Part shown: positions 29,301 to 37,317 of the stretch, in pieces
Numbering within the stretch: the stretch's first letter is position 1
Layout of the letters: each line of letters starts with the position of its first letter
Source of the DNA: Chitinolyticbacter albus
GTDB taxonomy: Bacteria; Pseudomonadota; Gammaproteobacteria; Burkholderiales; Chitinibacteraceae
Assembly (NCBI RefSeq): GCF_024437655.1
Contig: NZ_JANBVF010000008.1
Span: 62,001 to 126,000, forward strand
Direction of reading: 5' to 3'
DNA: 64,000 nt
Notes under the pieces: model-generated
Told to the model about the DNA's origin: nothing
Databases searched by the model: none
Seen by the model: the letters and a program-made list of their open reading frames with translations, nothing else
Translations under genes and position numbers: made by a program

Positions 29301-29785
29301 TGCCGCAAGTCCTCGGGCTTGGCCTCGATGATGCGGCTGATCATGCCCTGCTCGATGATGGCGTAGCCGCCCTTGCCGACACCGGTACCGAGGAACAGAT
29401 CGGTGATGTCGCGCCGGCGCACTTGCAGGTTGTTGATGTAGTACGACGATTCGCCCTGGCGGGTGAGCACGCGCTTGATGGCAATCTCGGCGTACTGACT
29501 CCACTGCCCGGCAGCGAGGCCCGCGGCGTTGTCGAACACCAGCTCGACCGAGGCGCGGCTCACCGGTTTGCGGCTGCCCGAGCCGTTGAAGATCACGTCC
29601 TGCATCGATTCACCGCGCAACTGCTTGGCGGACGATTCGCCCAGCACCCAGCGCACGGCATCGATCACGTTGGATTTACCGCAGCCATTGGGCCCGCAGA
29701 TCGCGACGAGCTGGCCCGGAACGTGCACCGTGGTCGGGTCGACGAAGGATTTGAAACCGGCAAGCTTGAGGTGGGTAAGACGCAC
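26303..29785 (-). CDS. smc: Chromosome segregation SMC ATPase
   Basis: 1160 residues: Walker A GPNGCGKSN (31-39), long antiparallel coiled coils around a hinge near the middle, then the C-terminal head with signature HLLSGGEKALTALSLVFALF and Walker B PFCLLDEVDAPLDD. The likely start is a GTG at 29785 giving the standard (M)RLTHLKLAGFKSF N-terminus; there is no good ribosome-binding site for it, and a longer reading from 29842 exists. SMC with ScpA/ScpB compacts and segregates the nucleoid. It is followed by a coupled exported protein, then zipA and ligA. Confidence 0.96.
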   Translation of the reverse strand: MRLTHLKLAGFKSFVDPTTVHVPGQLVAICGPNGCGKSNVIDAVRWVLGESSAKQLRGESMQDVIFNGSGSRKPVSRASVELVFDNAAGLAAGQWSQYAEIAIKRVLTRQGESSYYINNLQVRRRDITDLFLGTGVGKGGYAIIEQGMISRIIEAKPEDLRHFLEEAAGVSKYKERRRETETRLADTRDNLDRVHDIVTELDKQIGKLETQAEVAAEYNRIKDAISEKQNLLALQRKLDAAREVEAARRAIDAAQNALEAQLAELRSLEATIEAQREAHYGATDAVHEAQATLYDANAAVARLEQQLLHLKQTRERLTQQLNEARTELSRLDAQGHAAGSELEEWQGRREEAQYAAEEAAMSLDEETQRLPELEAALAQASDEWASLRDRLATTRNAVQLARQQAQQHERNAQQLAQRQTRLRAEAAQLAPADAEDDEATLQREELALALEADVLALEEAETALEAARTGVAQLGQERERLGLQRAQLAAREQALAELSRHDDAGALAQWLASEGLADAATLLDAISVEPGWETAIEAVLADRLQARLAGQPPQQHAPATVTLVLPAQGAAVAPSSLRGKVRSADARVSAALDGWLAGMEAVSDLNAAWAARATLAAGQRLVTPEGHCIDAGSVRFHGTGGALAGELARRRELDDIRAQLTVLGPQHAALEADHADAAQRQTSLDGSVRTTRQRIHTAQQQLAQLERELARRDEAQQQAMRRRQALSDELAQVMQQMADEGAAQREFDETRIVAEDELLPLEEALDNAKLARTEMETACELQRSRLRQAERRAQEARFAVQTAEQRIAELARRDGDLGAQRERLLERAETLVLELEGVDEGQFDVGFQDAVNARSEKERALAATRDALNHLTNQLREREADKQRIEATLEPAREAVNTQRLKEQEARLAAERFAQELAEAEADEEALRDKLGTGLKVGSLVAEIGRLTQVISGLGAVNLAALEELNAARERKSYLDAQSADLLEAIETLENAIRRIDRETRALLQQTYDTVNGNLQELFPTLFGGGHAELVLTGDEILDAGLAIMAQPPGKKNSTIHLLSGGEKALTALSLVFALFRLNPAPFCLLDEVDAPLDDANTLRFCSLVKKMAERTQFLYISHNRLTMEMATQLVGVTMQEQGVSRVVAVDIEQALSMREAATV

Positions 29786-29877
29786 TCGGGGGCTATCGTG
29801 TAATCGTTTCGCCGATTGTAACGGCCGCGTGGCCTGCGGCACAGCGCGAGTGCCATGTGGTATGGCGTGGCCACGAC

Positions 29878-29907
29878 GAAAAAACGGGCAAGCTCGCGCT
29901 TGCCCGT
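29878..29907 (-). terminator. Rho-independent terminator of the GH18 chitinase gene
   Basis: Minus strand: ACGGGCAAGC-GCGA-GCTTGCCCGT (29907-29884) followed by TTTTTT. It lies about 25 bases beyond the chitinase stop. Confidence 0.93.
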
Positions 29908-29933
29908 CCTGTTACTACCTTGCCAGTGATGGA

Positions 29934-31619
29934 TTACAGCTTGGGCAACACTGGAATCACATCGCTGCAGTTACCGGTCAACGGCAGGTTCTGGCACACG
30001 AAGCGACCGGCGGAGTTTTCCGTCGCTGCGCCCGCCGGAGCGGCTTGGTGAACACGCTGTTTCCAGATTTGCCAGATCATGAAGCCGTCGAACGAGCGAC
30101 CCTTGTTCTTCACGTACTTCACCAGGGTCTCGACGTTGTAGTACGGCGTGGCCATGTTGTTCAGGCCAGTCAGCAGTTCGGCGTCGTACGCCACACCACC
30201 GTCGTTCAGCCGTAACATCGCGCCACCGGCGCCTTCCGGTGCGATTTCCATGCCCATGTTGATCGGGCCACCGTAGATCGCCTTGTAGGACTCGTAGCCT
30301 TCGCGCGGATCGTAGTACTCGCCACCGTCATACGACATCAGGTTGATGAAGTTGATCTTGGCGCCATGATCCTTGACCACCCGGTACATGGTGCCGCCAA
30401 ACGGCGAGCCCCATTGCACCTTGCCCTCTTCGAATGGCGTGCCCTTCACGTAGTAGGCGCCCGTCGACCAGCCGGCGATCGAGATCTGCAACCCGGCGCT
30501 GCGGTTGCGGATTTCGTTGTACAGGCTGCTGATGATATTGGCGATCTCGCTATCCTTGGAGCAGCTGAAGCTGGCTGCCTCGGCCTTGTTGCAGCTGCTG
30601 CCCGACGATTCCCAATCGATGTCGACACCGGATGCGCCCAGGTCGAGCGCAAGATCGACGATGTGCGGTGCGTTGAAGCCGCTCCACTGGCTGCCCTGGC
30701 TGTACGACCAGCCACCGACCGACAGGAACACCTTGGTGCCACGGTTCTTCAGCGCCGCGATGTTGTTGCGCAGATCCTGCGATTGCTGCGCAGTGAACTT
30801 CTTCTGCCCGGTATTGGTGCTCGCACCCTCGGCGAATTCGAAGCCAGCGACTTCCTGGTCGAACGCGTAGGAGCCCTTCACATACTTGGTGTCCGGACGC
30901 ACGAAGGCGAGGTTCACGTGGGTGAAGTAGCTGGGGATATTGGATGTGGTCAGGTCATAGATGCTGGTATTCCAGGTGCTGGAATAACCGACATACATGC
31001 GCGGGCCGCTGGGGCTCGGCGTGACCGGAGTGACCGGATTGGGCGTTACCGGCGTCGGGCCCGGAGTGACCGGGGTGGGGTTACCGCCGCAGTTGTCGAG
31101 CTTCTTCCAGGCGCCCCATTCGCCCGATTGGGCCGGGTTGTCACCCTGGGTCCACCAGCGCGCCTCGTAGTTGACGCCGTTGTACGTCACGCGGGTGCCG
31201 CCGGTATAGACAGCGGAGCTGGTCCACGCGGTGTAGCAGGTCGATGGCGACGGCGTGACCGGCACCGGCGTTGCAGGAACTGGGGTGGCCGGAACCGGGG
31301 TCGCAGGCCTGGGAGTAACCGGTGCAGGCGTTACCGGCGTCGGCGTGGCGGTCGGGGTGCTGCCGCAGCTGCCGCCGGCGGTCCACAGCGTCGGCGTGGC
31401 GGCCGGGTTCCAGTTGGTACCGACATAGGCGGTATGGGTGACCAACGCGGTATAGCTCGCGCCGTTGTAGCTCACCACGGTGCCGGCGGCGTAGGTGTTG
31501 CCTTCGGCCCAGGTGGCGCAGGCGGCCTGGGCCACCATCGGTACCGTGCAGGCGGCGCCCGCGACCAGCGCCGCGGTCAGCCACTCTACCGGCCGGCGCT
31601 TGATGTGTTTGCTTTGCAT
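29934..31619 (-). CDS. Secreted GH18 chitinase with two CBM5/12 modules
   Basis: 561 residues. Signal peptide 1-32 (ends VPMVAQA). Chitin-binding CBM5/12 modules at about 36-80 (TWAEGNTYAAGTVVSYNG) and 128-177 (CYTAWTSSAVYTGGTRVTYN), joined by Pro/Thr/Val linkers. GH18 catalytic barrel at about 206-530: KVFLSVGGWSY, then SGVDIDWES with catalytic E337, and MSYDGG. The usual DxxDxDxE motif has Ser at its first position (S330). GH18 enzymes cleave chitin with retention through the substrate N-acetyl group. AGGAG lies before the ATG at 31619. It stands alone with its own terminator. Confidence 0.95.
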   Translation of the reverse strand: MQSKHIKRRPVEWLTAALVAGAACTVPMVAQAACATWAEGNTYAAGTVVSYNGASYTALVTHTAYVGTNWNPAATPTLWTAGGSCGSTPTATPTPVTPAPVTPRPATPVPATPVPATPVPVTPSPSTCYTAWTSSAVYTGGTRVTYNGVNYEARWWTQGDNPAQSGEWGAWKKLDNCGGNPTPVTPGPTPVTPNPVTPVTPSPSGPRMYVGYSSTWNTSIYDLTTSNIPSYFTHVNLAFVRPDTKYVKGSYAFDQEVAGFEFAEGASTNTGQKKFTAQQSQDLRNNIAALKNRGTKVFLSVGGWSYSQGSQWSGFNAPHIVDLALDLGASGVDIDWESSGSSCNKAEAASFSCSKDSEIANIISSLYNEIRNRSAGLQISIAGWSTGAYYVKGTPFEEGKVQWGSPFGGTMYRVVKDHGAKINFINLMSYDGGEYYDPREGYESYKAIYGGPINMGMEIAPEGAGGAMLRLNDGGVAYDAELLTGLNNMATPYYNVETLVKYVKNKGRSFDGFMIWQIWKQRVHQAAPAGAATENSAGRFVCQNLPLTGNCSDVIPVLPKL

Positions 31620-31792
31620 CCTATTTGCTCCTCGTCTTGTTCTCGAAAAAACCGCGTCAGCCGACGTAAAGCGCGCGCGGCCACCGAGAATGTGAACTTC
31701 AAAGCAAAGTGCTACAAGGCAAACGACATGACGCAATTGGCATTAACTGACAAACGTCGCCTTAATTCAGACGAAGCAACACCTTCGCCGGA

Positions 31793-32122
31793 TCACGCGA
31801 CGATGGCGTCGCTGCGTTCGGAATTGTGCGCCACGGTGGGCGACTTCATCGTCCACATCGCTTCGCGCAGCAAGGGATCGTAGCGTTGACTCCAGCCTTG
31901 CCCGCAGTCCGAGCAACGATAGTGGCGAAACTCCAGTCCGGCCTCGATATGCCGCGGGCGTTCCTGCATCAGCCCAAGATGCGCATCCAGGTGACGCGGC
32001 TGCCGTGCCAGACGCGCGCATTGCAGGCAAAGATGCGCCCGGGCCTGGTGCTGGACCAGGATCAGATGGCGAAGCACGGAACGCTGCAGTAGCTCGCTGC
32101 GGCTGATTTGAAGATGCGACAT
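31793..32122 (-). CDS. Small protein with two Cys pairs (zinc-ribbon-like), unknown
   Basis: 109 residues starting MSHLQISRSELLQRSVLRHL; AGGAG lies seven bases before this ATG. It contains CLQC and, about 45 residues later, CSDCGQGWSQRYDPLL, a spacing compatible with a zinc-binding fold. No family recognised. It faces the DUF2789 gene divergently and lies upstream of the chitinase gene on the same strand. Confidence 0.6.
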   Translation of the reverse strand: MSHLQISRSELLQRSVLRHLILVQHQARAHLCLQCARLARQPRHLDAHLGLMQERPRHIEAGLEFRHYRCSDCGQGWSQRYDPLLREAMWTMKSPTVAHNSERSDAIVA

Positions 32123-32338
32123 GGCGGTACTCCTGTGCATGATGTTTGGATGGGTCGATTCATGACATCAGGGTATCGACTAAGCATCGGCCTCCGAATC
32201 AGCTGTTGCCGCAATGCTTTGCCAGACCAGTCCTACAGACGCGGCGTTTTCCACCAGCCAGCGTGCTCCCGCCACAGAAAGCGCTTGCCCCTGGTCGGCG
32301 CGCGGGCTATGCCCGAAACAGACACCAGGAGCGCCACC

Positions 32339-32569
32339 ATGGATACCAACCCTAACGACATGCCCACGCTGTTCGCCCAGCTAGGCCTGCCCGCCGATCG
32401 CCAGAGCATCGATGCATTCTTGCTGCATCACCGGCTGCCGCCGGGCCAGAGCCTGCCCGATGCGCCGTTCTGGAGCGCAAGCCAGGCCGCCTTTTTGCGC
32501 GAGGCGTTGGCCCAGGATGCGGAATGGGCCGAAGAAGTCGACGAGCTCGCCGCCCGCCTTAGCCATTAA
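32339..32569 (+). CDS. DUF2789 family protein
   Basis: 76 residues: MPTLFAQLGLPADRQSIDAF, then HHRLPPGQSLPDAPFWSASQ, and an acidic C-terminal helix (QDAEWAEEVDELAARL). This is the standard layout of the short, helical DUF2789 proteins of proteobacteria, whose role is unknown. AGGAG seven bases before the ATG fixes the start. Confidence 0.88.
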   Translation: MDTNPNDMPTLFAQLGLPADRQSIDAFLLHHRLPPGQSLPDAPFWSASQAAFLREALAQDAEWAEEVDELAARLSH

Positions 32570-32641
32570 GCGCCCGTTCATGTTTTTTCGTGACGGTGCC
32601 GCTGTGCACATCGCAAACAAGGCGCTAAAACCTGAACCCGC

Positions 32642-33112
32642 TCATCCCGCCTTGCGCGGGCTGACCCACATGGTGATCGTCGCGGCGAGCACGACTTCGC
32701 CCGCCAGATTCTCGACACGTACCGCCACCGGCAAGGCATAGGCGCCATCGGTGTCGACAGGCAGCTCGGCGCGCGCATGGGCAACGAGGTCCGTATCGGC
32801 CTTTTTCAGGTACTCCACGGTCATGCCCTTGGGTATCCAGCGATCCGTGGACGCAATGGTGATATCGGTCATCGTTCCCGCCGCGAGCTCGGCGATATTG
32901 CACATGGCGATCGCGTGCACGGTCCCGATGTGATTGAGCACCGCGCGGCGCTTCTTCATCGCCACGGCCGCATAGCCTGGCTTGAGCTCGACAAAACAGG
33001 GCCGCACCGAGCCGAAATACGGCGCCTTCCAGCACACCAGCCGTGAGAACAACCAGCGCCCCGCCGGCAAACCATTCAGTCTTTGCCACGCTGCCGCAAT
33101 CGCGTTTGCCAT
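32642..33112 (-). CDS. DUF4442 hotdog-fold (thioesterase-like) protein
   Basis: 156 residues with a hotdog-fold pattern: PYFGSVRPCFVELKPGYAAV, then HIGTVHAIAMCNIAELAAGT (the long central helix preceded by the N/H segment of the family), and beta strands through VRVENLAGEVVLAATITMWV. DUF4442 proteins are relatives of the YiiD/PaaI acyl-CoA thioesterases. Start at MANAIAAAW. Substrate unknown. Confidence 0.85.
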   Translation of the reverse strand: MANAIAAAWQRLNGLPAGRWLFSRLVCWKAPYFGSVRPCFVELKPGYAAVAMKKRRAVLNHIGTVHAIAMCNIAELAAGTMTDITIASTDRWIPKGMTVEYLKKADTDLVAHARAELPVDTDGAYALPVAVRVENLAGEVVLAATITMWVSPRKAG

Positions 33113-33176
33113 GCATCCCCCTCCCTTGATCGATGGCTGCCAGCTTGGCAGAGACCACCGGCCAGCCATATAGCGA

Positions 33177-33344
33177 CTAACCCCGCCCTGGCCGTTTCAA
33201 AAGCCGTGCGCGGCAATCTTCCACCAGCGGCGCACACACGGGACAGACGCTGCGATGCCGCGCATCCCGCGTTTGACACGTCGATTCAGCCTGGATCAAC
33301 GCAACTTTCTCCGGGCTGACCAAGTGGCCGAATCGGGCTAACAT
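33177..33344 (-). CDS. Possible small Cys-containing protein, unknown
   Basis: 55 codons starting MLARFGHLVSPEKVALIQAE and including CQTRDARHRSVCPVCAPLVE (CxxC) and a basic tail. It lies antisense to the lemA upstream region, starting 32 bases before the lemA ATG, with AAGGGA ten bases upstream. The CPVC and ordered amino-acid pattern make it plausible, but it could be chance. Confidence 0.3.
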   Translation of the reverse strand: MLARFGHLVSPEKVALIQAESTCQTRDARHRSVCPVCAPLVEDCRARLLKRPGRG

Positions 33345-33375
33345 GCGAGTCCAGTCCCTTGCGGAGTACGCTGCC

Positions 33376-33972
33376 ATGAAACGTCTGCTGATCATCTTAG
33401 GTCTAGTCACGCTGCTGTCCGGCTGTAGCTACAACACCATGCAGGCGCAGGACGAAGCCGCAAACGCAGCCTGGTCCGAGGTACTCAACCAGTATCAGCG
33501 CCGCGCCGATCTGGTACCCAATCTGGTCAACGTAGTGAAGGGTTATGCCGCGCACGAGAAGGAAGTGTTGACCGAAGTCACCGAGGCGCGCGCGCGCGTG
33601 GGCGCGATCCAGGCAACTCCAGAGCTGGTGAATGACGAAGCGGCCTTTGCCAAGTTTCAGGAGGCGCAGGCCGGCATGACGTCCGCGCTGTCGCGACTGA
33701 TGGTGGTGGTGGAGCGTTATCCGGACCTCAAGGCCAACGAGAACTTCCGCGACCTCTCCTCGCAGCTGGAAGGCACCGAGAACCGCATCACCGTGGCGCG
33801 CAACCGCTACATCGAACGCGTCCGCGAATACAACACCACCGTGCGCTCGTTCCCGAGCAATCTCACCGCCATGGCGTTCAGCCTCAAGACCAAGCCCAAC
33901 TTCAGCGTCGAGAACGAGAAGGCCATCTCGAGTGCGCCCAAGGTCGATTTCGGCGGCGGCGACGCCAAGTGA
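33376..33972 (+). CDS. lemA: LemA family lipoprotein
   Basis: 198 residues. Lipobox LLSGCS after a short signal sequence, then the LemA hallmark SYNTMQAQDEAANAAWSEVL, RRADLVPNLVNVVKGYAAHE, and a long helical core ending with VREYNTTVRSFPSNL. LemA proteins are membrane-attached helical rods usually paired with TPM-domain genes, as here. The alternative upstream start (33343) lacks a better ribosome-binding site; the ATG at 33376 begins directly at the signal peptide. Possible role in envelope stress, poorly defined. Confidence 0.93.
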   Translation: MKRLLIILGLVTLLSGCSYNTMQAQDEAANAAWSEVLNQYQRRADLVPNLVNVVKGYAAHEKEVLTEVTEARARVGAIQATPELVNDEAAFAKFQEAQAGMTSALSRLMVVVERYPDLKANENFRDLSSQLEGTENRITVARNRYIERVREYNTTVRSFPSNLTAMAFSLKTKPNFSVENEKAISSAPKVDFGGGDAK

Positions 33973-34859
33973 TGCGCCATGCCTGCGCCCTGCTGCTGCT
34001 GTTCGCGTGCTGGCTGGCACCCGCCTGGGCGGAAGTGGCCGTCCCAACGCTCACGGCCCGGGTCACCGATGAAACCGGAACGCTGACTGCGACCGAGCGC
34101 GAGGCGCTGGAACGCAAGCTTGCCGCCTTCGAAGCGCGCAAGGGCAGCCAGATCGCCGTGCTGATGGTGCCGAGCACGCTGCCCGAGAACATCGATCAGT
34201 ATTCGATCCGGGTGGTCGAGCGCTGGCGGCTCGGTCGCAAGGGCGTCGACGATGGCGTGCTGCTGCTGGTGGCGAAGGAAGATCGCAAGGTGCGCATCGA
34301 AGTCGGTTACGGCCTGGAAGGCGCGCTGACCGACGGCCGCAGCAGCCGCATCATCCGCAACGTGATCCAGCCGGCGTTCCGCGCGGGCGATTTCCATGGC
34401 GGCCTCAATGCGGCGACCGACCAGTTGATCGCCGTCATCGATGGCGAGCCGCTACCCGAGGCCGAACAGGCTCGCCCCGCGGTCGGGCGCGACCTCTCGC
34501 TGTTCGGGCTGCACCCCATCGTGTTGCTGGGCATCCTGTTTGGCGGCGTCATCCTGTCGAAGATCGCCGGCAACTGGATAGGCAGCGGCGGCGTGGCAGG
34601 CGTCAGCGCGATGGCGGCCCTCGTTGGCGGGCAATCGCTAGTGGCTGCGGGCGGGCTGATTGCACTGATGGTGATCGCGTTGATGGTCGTGCGCACGGGG
34701 CTCTTCATCGACCTCTTGGGCCTGCTGTTCAGCCACGGCCGCGGTGGCACCCGCATCGGTGGTGGCGATGGCTTTGGCGGCGGCTTCGGTGGCGGTGGCG
34801 GTGGGTTTTCCGGCGGCGGCGGCGGATTCGGCGGCGGCGGCGCCTCGGGAGGATGGTGA
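33972..34859 (+). CDS. TPM-domain membrane protein (YgcG-like)
   Basis: 295 residues. Signal peptide ending APAWA, TPM domain (about 25-165; VTDETGTLTATEREALERKL, GSQIAVLMVPST, GVDDGVLLLVAKEDRKVRIE, VGYGLEGALTDG), two to three membrane segments at 175-255, and a Gly-rich tail (FGGGFGGGGGGFSGGGGGFG) typical of YgcG. The ATG shares a base with the lemA stop (TGATG). TPM proteins are linked to photosystem repair in plants and to membrane protein quality control in bacteria, with weak evidence. Confidence 0.92.
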   Translation: MRHACALLLLFACWLAPAWAEVAVPTLTARVTDETGTLTATEREALERKLAAFEARKGSQIAVLMVPSTLPENIDQYSIRVVERWRLGRKGVDDGVLLLVAKEDRKVRIEVGYGLEGALTDGRSSRIIRNVIQPAFRAGDFHGGLNAATDQLIAVIDGEPLPEAEQARPAVGRDLSLFGLHPIVLLGILFGGVILSKIAGNWIGSGGVAGVSAMAALVGGQSLVAAGGLIALMVIALMVVRTGLFIDLLGLLFSHGRGGTRIGGGDGFGGGFGGGGGGFSGGGGGFGGGGASGGW

Positions 34860-35356
34860 TGGATCAGCGACGACTGTGGCTTAACCTCAAGCCTTGCCGC
34901 TCACTGCGGTATTTCAACGCAGCCGCCATGGCTCGGCTGGAAGCGGCGATCGCGGCGGCGGAAACCGGGCATCGGGGCGAGCTGCGCCTCGTGATCGAAC
35001 GACGTTTGCCATTGGCCGGCGCCTTGCGCGCTCAGCCGGTACGCGATCGCGCGGTGCAGTGGTTCTCCGACCTGCATGTGTGGGACACCGAACACAACAC
35101 CGGCGTCCTGCTCTACCTGTTGCTGTCCGAGCGGCGCCTCGAGCTGGTTGCCGATCGCGGCATCGCCGCCGCGGTGCCCGATGCGCGCTGGCAAGCGATC
35201 TGTGCCGACCTGATCGGCGCCCTCGCCGCCGGCCACTACGTGGACGGCATTAGCCACACGATCGAGCAACTGGGGGCGCTGATGGCCGCACATCATCCGC
35301 TCGACGCCCAGGCGCCGAACCGGGATGAACTGCCCAATCAACCGGTAGTGCGCTGA
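34859..35356 (+). CDS. TPM-domain protein, soluble (second copy)
   Basis: 165 residues: FNAAAMARLEAAIAAAETGH, GELRLVIERRLPL, AVQWFSDLHVWDTEHNTGVL, LYLLLSERRLELVADRGIAA, and DLIGALAAGHYVDGISHTIE, the pattern of the short cytosolic TPM proteins found third in lemA-ygcG operons. The ATG at 34859 overlaps the previous stop and is six bases after GGAGG; an ATG two codons earlier is too close to that site. Confidence 0.88.
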   Translation: MDQRRLWLNLKPCRSLRYFNAAAMARLEAAIAAAETGHRGELRLVIERRLPLAGALRAQPVRDRAVQWFSDLHVWDTEHNTGVLLYLLLSERRLELVADRGIAAAVPDARWQAICADLIGALAAGHYVDGISHTIEQLGALMAAHHPLDAQAPNRDELPNQPVVR

Positions 35357-35372
35357 CTACGTAGTACGCCGA

Positions 35373-35546
35373 CTACCAGTGGTCGCCCATGCGGCGACCG
35401 ACGCTGGCGCGGCGCTCGTTGCCGTTCAGCACCATGTTCATCCAGCGCCAGAGTTCCTGGTCATTGTCCGGTGTCTCGCGTCGTTCATCGCTACGACGCT
35501 CACCCGCTTGTCGAGGCTGCGCCTCGCGCGTCTGCTTGTCGGCCAT
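35373..35546 (-). CDS. Small charged protein, unknown
   Basis: 57 codons from an ATG with GGGGA eight bases upstream. Highly charged, Arg/Glu/Gln-rich N-terminal half, then ELWRWMNMVLNGNERRASVG. It is convergent with the TPM gene. Not recognised; could be a small regulatory or structural protein or a chance frame. Confidence 0.4.
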   Translation of the reverse strand: MADKQTREAQPRQAGERRSDERRETPDNDQELWRWMNMVLNGNERRASVGRRMGDHW

Positions 35547-35924
35547 CTGTGTTTTCCCCACTCGTGTGCATGCAACCCCAATCGTTGGTGACGACCTGGC
35601 TACAACCGCAGGTGTAGGTCCTGCACCTCGCCTTACCCGCCCTCTTACCACGTTCCGAATGACAAACGGCAAACCCCCGTTTGTCGCATCATTTCCACAG
35701 CCCATCTGCATGACAGAAAAAGTAAGAATCCCACTTACTTCAGGTCGGCACTGCGTTACAGCCTTACGGAATGCCGTAAACTTTCATTTATCAGAAATCG
35801 CTTTCATTGACGGCAACATGGCGTCTGCACAAGACTACAGCCACGTTTGCGCAATTCCAGCGCGGCGGCGCGCCAGCTGTCTTGTTGGCAGCGGCGGTAA
35901 CCAAAATGGATGGAGAGTTCAATC
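35547..35924 (+). promoter_or_regulatory. Upstream region of the GH19 chitinase gene
   Basis: About 380 bases without a convincing gene. It holds two inverted repeats: GACAAACGG/CCGTTTGTC (35661-35669 with 35677-35685) and AAGTAAG/CTTACTT (35720-35726 with 35734-35740). An AT-rich stretch follows at 35770-35815, a plausible promoter. The 8-mer GACAAACG also occurs upstream of the GH18 gene (31749-31756). Regulation by chitin products is only a guess. Confidence 0.45.
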
Positions 35925-37295
35925 GTGGATACAAATAAGAAACGCCGCCGCGCGGCCGTTCCTGCATTGCTGCTTTGCGGCCTGCTGGGCGGCGCCGGTC
36001 TGATCACCAGCCTGCCCGCGCACGCGGCGGCAGCCTGGGCCGAAGGCAACACCTATACCGCGGGCACCGTGGTGACTTACAACGGCAAGGACTACAAGGC
36101 GCTGGTCACCCATTCGGCGTACCCGGGCACCAACTGGAACCCGGCGGCAACGCCGACGCTGTGGACACCGACCGGCGGCTCGTCGGCTCCGTCGCCTTCC
36201 AATCCCACCCCCGCACCGAACCCGACGCCGGCGCCGAGCTCGGGCGGCAGCTGCAACGCCGCCACCTGGACCCATGGCGTGAACTACAGCCTCGGCACCG
36301 TGGTGCGCTATACCAACGGCAACTACTACAAGGTGGTGAACGTCGGCGCCAACGGCAGCGAGGGCACCGATCCGACCATCAGCACCTGGGACTGGCAACC
36401 GACCACCTGCTCCGGGGGCGGCACGCCCAACCCGACGCCGGCTCCGAACCCCACGCCGGCCCCGAGCTCGGGCTGCAACGCCCCCCCCTGGAGCCGCGGC
36501 GTGAACTACAGCCTCGGCACCGTGGTGCGCTATCCCACCGGCAACTACTACAAGGTGGTGAACGTCGGCGCCACCGGCAGCGATGGCACCGATCCGACCA
36601 TCAGCACCTGGTACTGGCAACCGACCACCTGCTCCGGCGGTGGTACGCCCAACCCGACGCCGACTCCTGGCACCGGCGGCGGTTTCGTGGTCAGCGAAGC
36701 CGACTTCAACCGCATGTTCCCGGGCCGCAACTCGTTCTACACCTACCAGGGTCTCGTGAACGCGCTGTCGGCCTATCCGCAGTTTGCCAATACCGGCAGC
36801 GATACCACCAAGCGCCAGGAAATCGCCGCGTTCCTCGCCAACATCGACCATGAAACCGGTGGCCTCGTCCACATCGAGGAAATCGCCAAGGGTGAGTACT
36901 GCGACCGCGGTGCATGGGGCGCTCCATTCCCCTGCGCACCGGGCAAGCGCTACTACGGTCGTGGCCCGATCCAGCTGAGCTGGAACCCGAACTACGGCCT
37001 CGCCGGCCAGGCGCTGGGCTTGCCGCTGTTGGCCGACCCGGATCTGGTGGCACGCGATGCCACTGTGGCTTGGAAGACGGCGATTTGGTACTGGATGACC
37101 CAGACCGGCCCAGGCACGATGACACCGCATAATGGCATCGTGAACGGCTTTGGCTTTGGTGCGACCATACGCAGTATCAATGGCTCGCTCGAGTGCGACG
37201 GCCGCAATCCGGCGCAGGTGCAAAGCCGCGTAGCCAAGTATCTGAGCTTCACCCAGATCCTGGGCGTGACCTCGGGCAACAACCTCAGCTGCTGA
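35925..37295 (+). CDS. Secreted GH19 chitinase with three N-terminal chitin-binding modules
   Basis: 456 residues. GTG start seven bases after GGAGAG (an ATG five codons earlier lacks a site). Signal peptide ends LPAHA. First CBM5/12 at 37-80 (AWAEGNTYTAGTVVTYNG), then two near-identical modules at about 110-162 and 184-236 (RGVNYSLGTVVRY; YYKVVNVGA), Pro-rich linkers, then a GH19 domain at 255-456: FLANIDHETGGLVHIEEIAK with catalytic E310 and a second acid at 318/319, YYGRGPIQLSWNPNYGLAG substrate groove, and INGSLECDGRNP. GH19 enzymes invert at the anomeric carbon and complement GH18. Followed by a strong terminator. Confidence 0.95.
   Translation: MDTNKKRRRAAVPALLLCGLLGGAGLITSLPAHAAAAWAEGNTYTAGTVVTYNGKDYKALVTHSAYPGTNWNPAATPTLWTPTGGSSAPSPSNPTPAPNPTPAPSSGGSCNAATWTHGVNYSLGTVVRYTNGNYYKVVNVGANGSEGTDPTISTWDWQPTTCSGGGTPNPTPAPNPTPAPSSGCNAPPWSRGVNYSLGTVVRYPTGNYYKVVNVGATGSDGTDPTISTWYWQPTTCSGGGTPNPTPTPGTGGGFVVSEADFNRMFPGRNSFYTYQGLVNALSAYPQFANTGSDTTKRQEIAAFLANIDHETGGLVHIEEIAKGEYCDRGAWGAPFPCAPGKRYYGRGPIQLSWNPNYGLAGQALGLPLLADPDLVARDATVAWKTAIWYWMTQTGPGTMTPHNGIVNGFGFGATIRSINGSLECDGRNPAQVQSRVAKYLSFTQILGVTSGNNLSC
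36252..36667 (+). repeat. Tandem duplication of a chitin-binding module inside the GH19 gene
   Basis: Two direct repeats with a 222-base period (36252-36473 and 36474 onward) encode the second and third binding modules plus linker. The stretch from GGCGTGAACTACAGCCTCGG through the CTCCGG after the ACCACCTG segment is nearly identical at DNA level, including silent positions, which points to recent duplication or gene conversion. Confidence 0.9.
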
Positions 37296-37317
37296 TACCC
37301 ATCGTGTCGGCAATGGA

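Noticed and set aside
30999-31345. Repeated ACCGG/GGGGT tracts within the GH18 gene as a possible CRISPR or satellite
   Set aside because: They encode Pro/Thr/Val linkers (VTP, PVTP) between domains; spacing is irregular and in frame.
34760-34855. GGTGGC-rich simple repeat as a possible regulatory element
   Set aside because: It encodes the Gly-rich tail normal for YgcG/TPM proteins.
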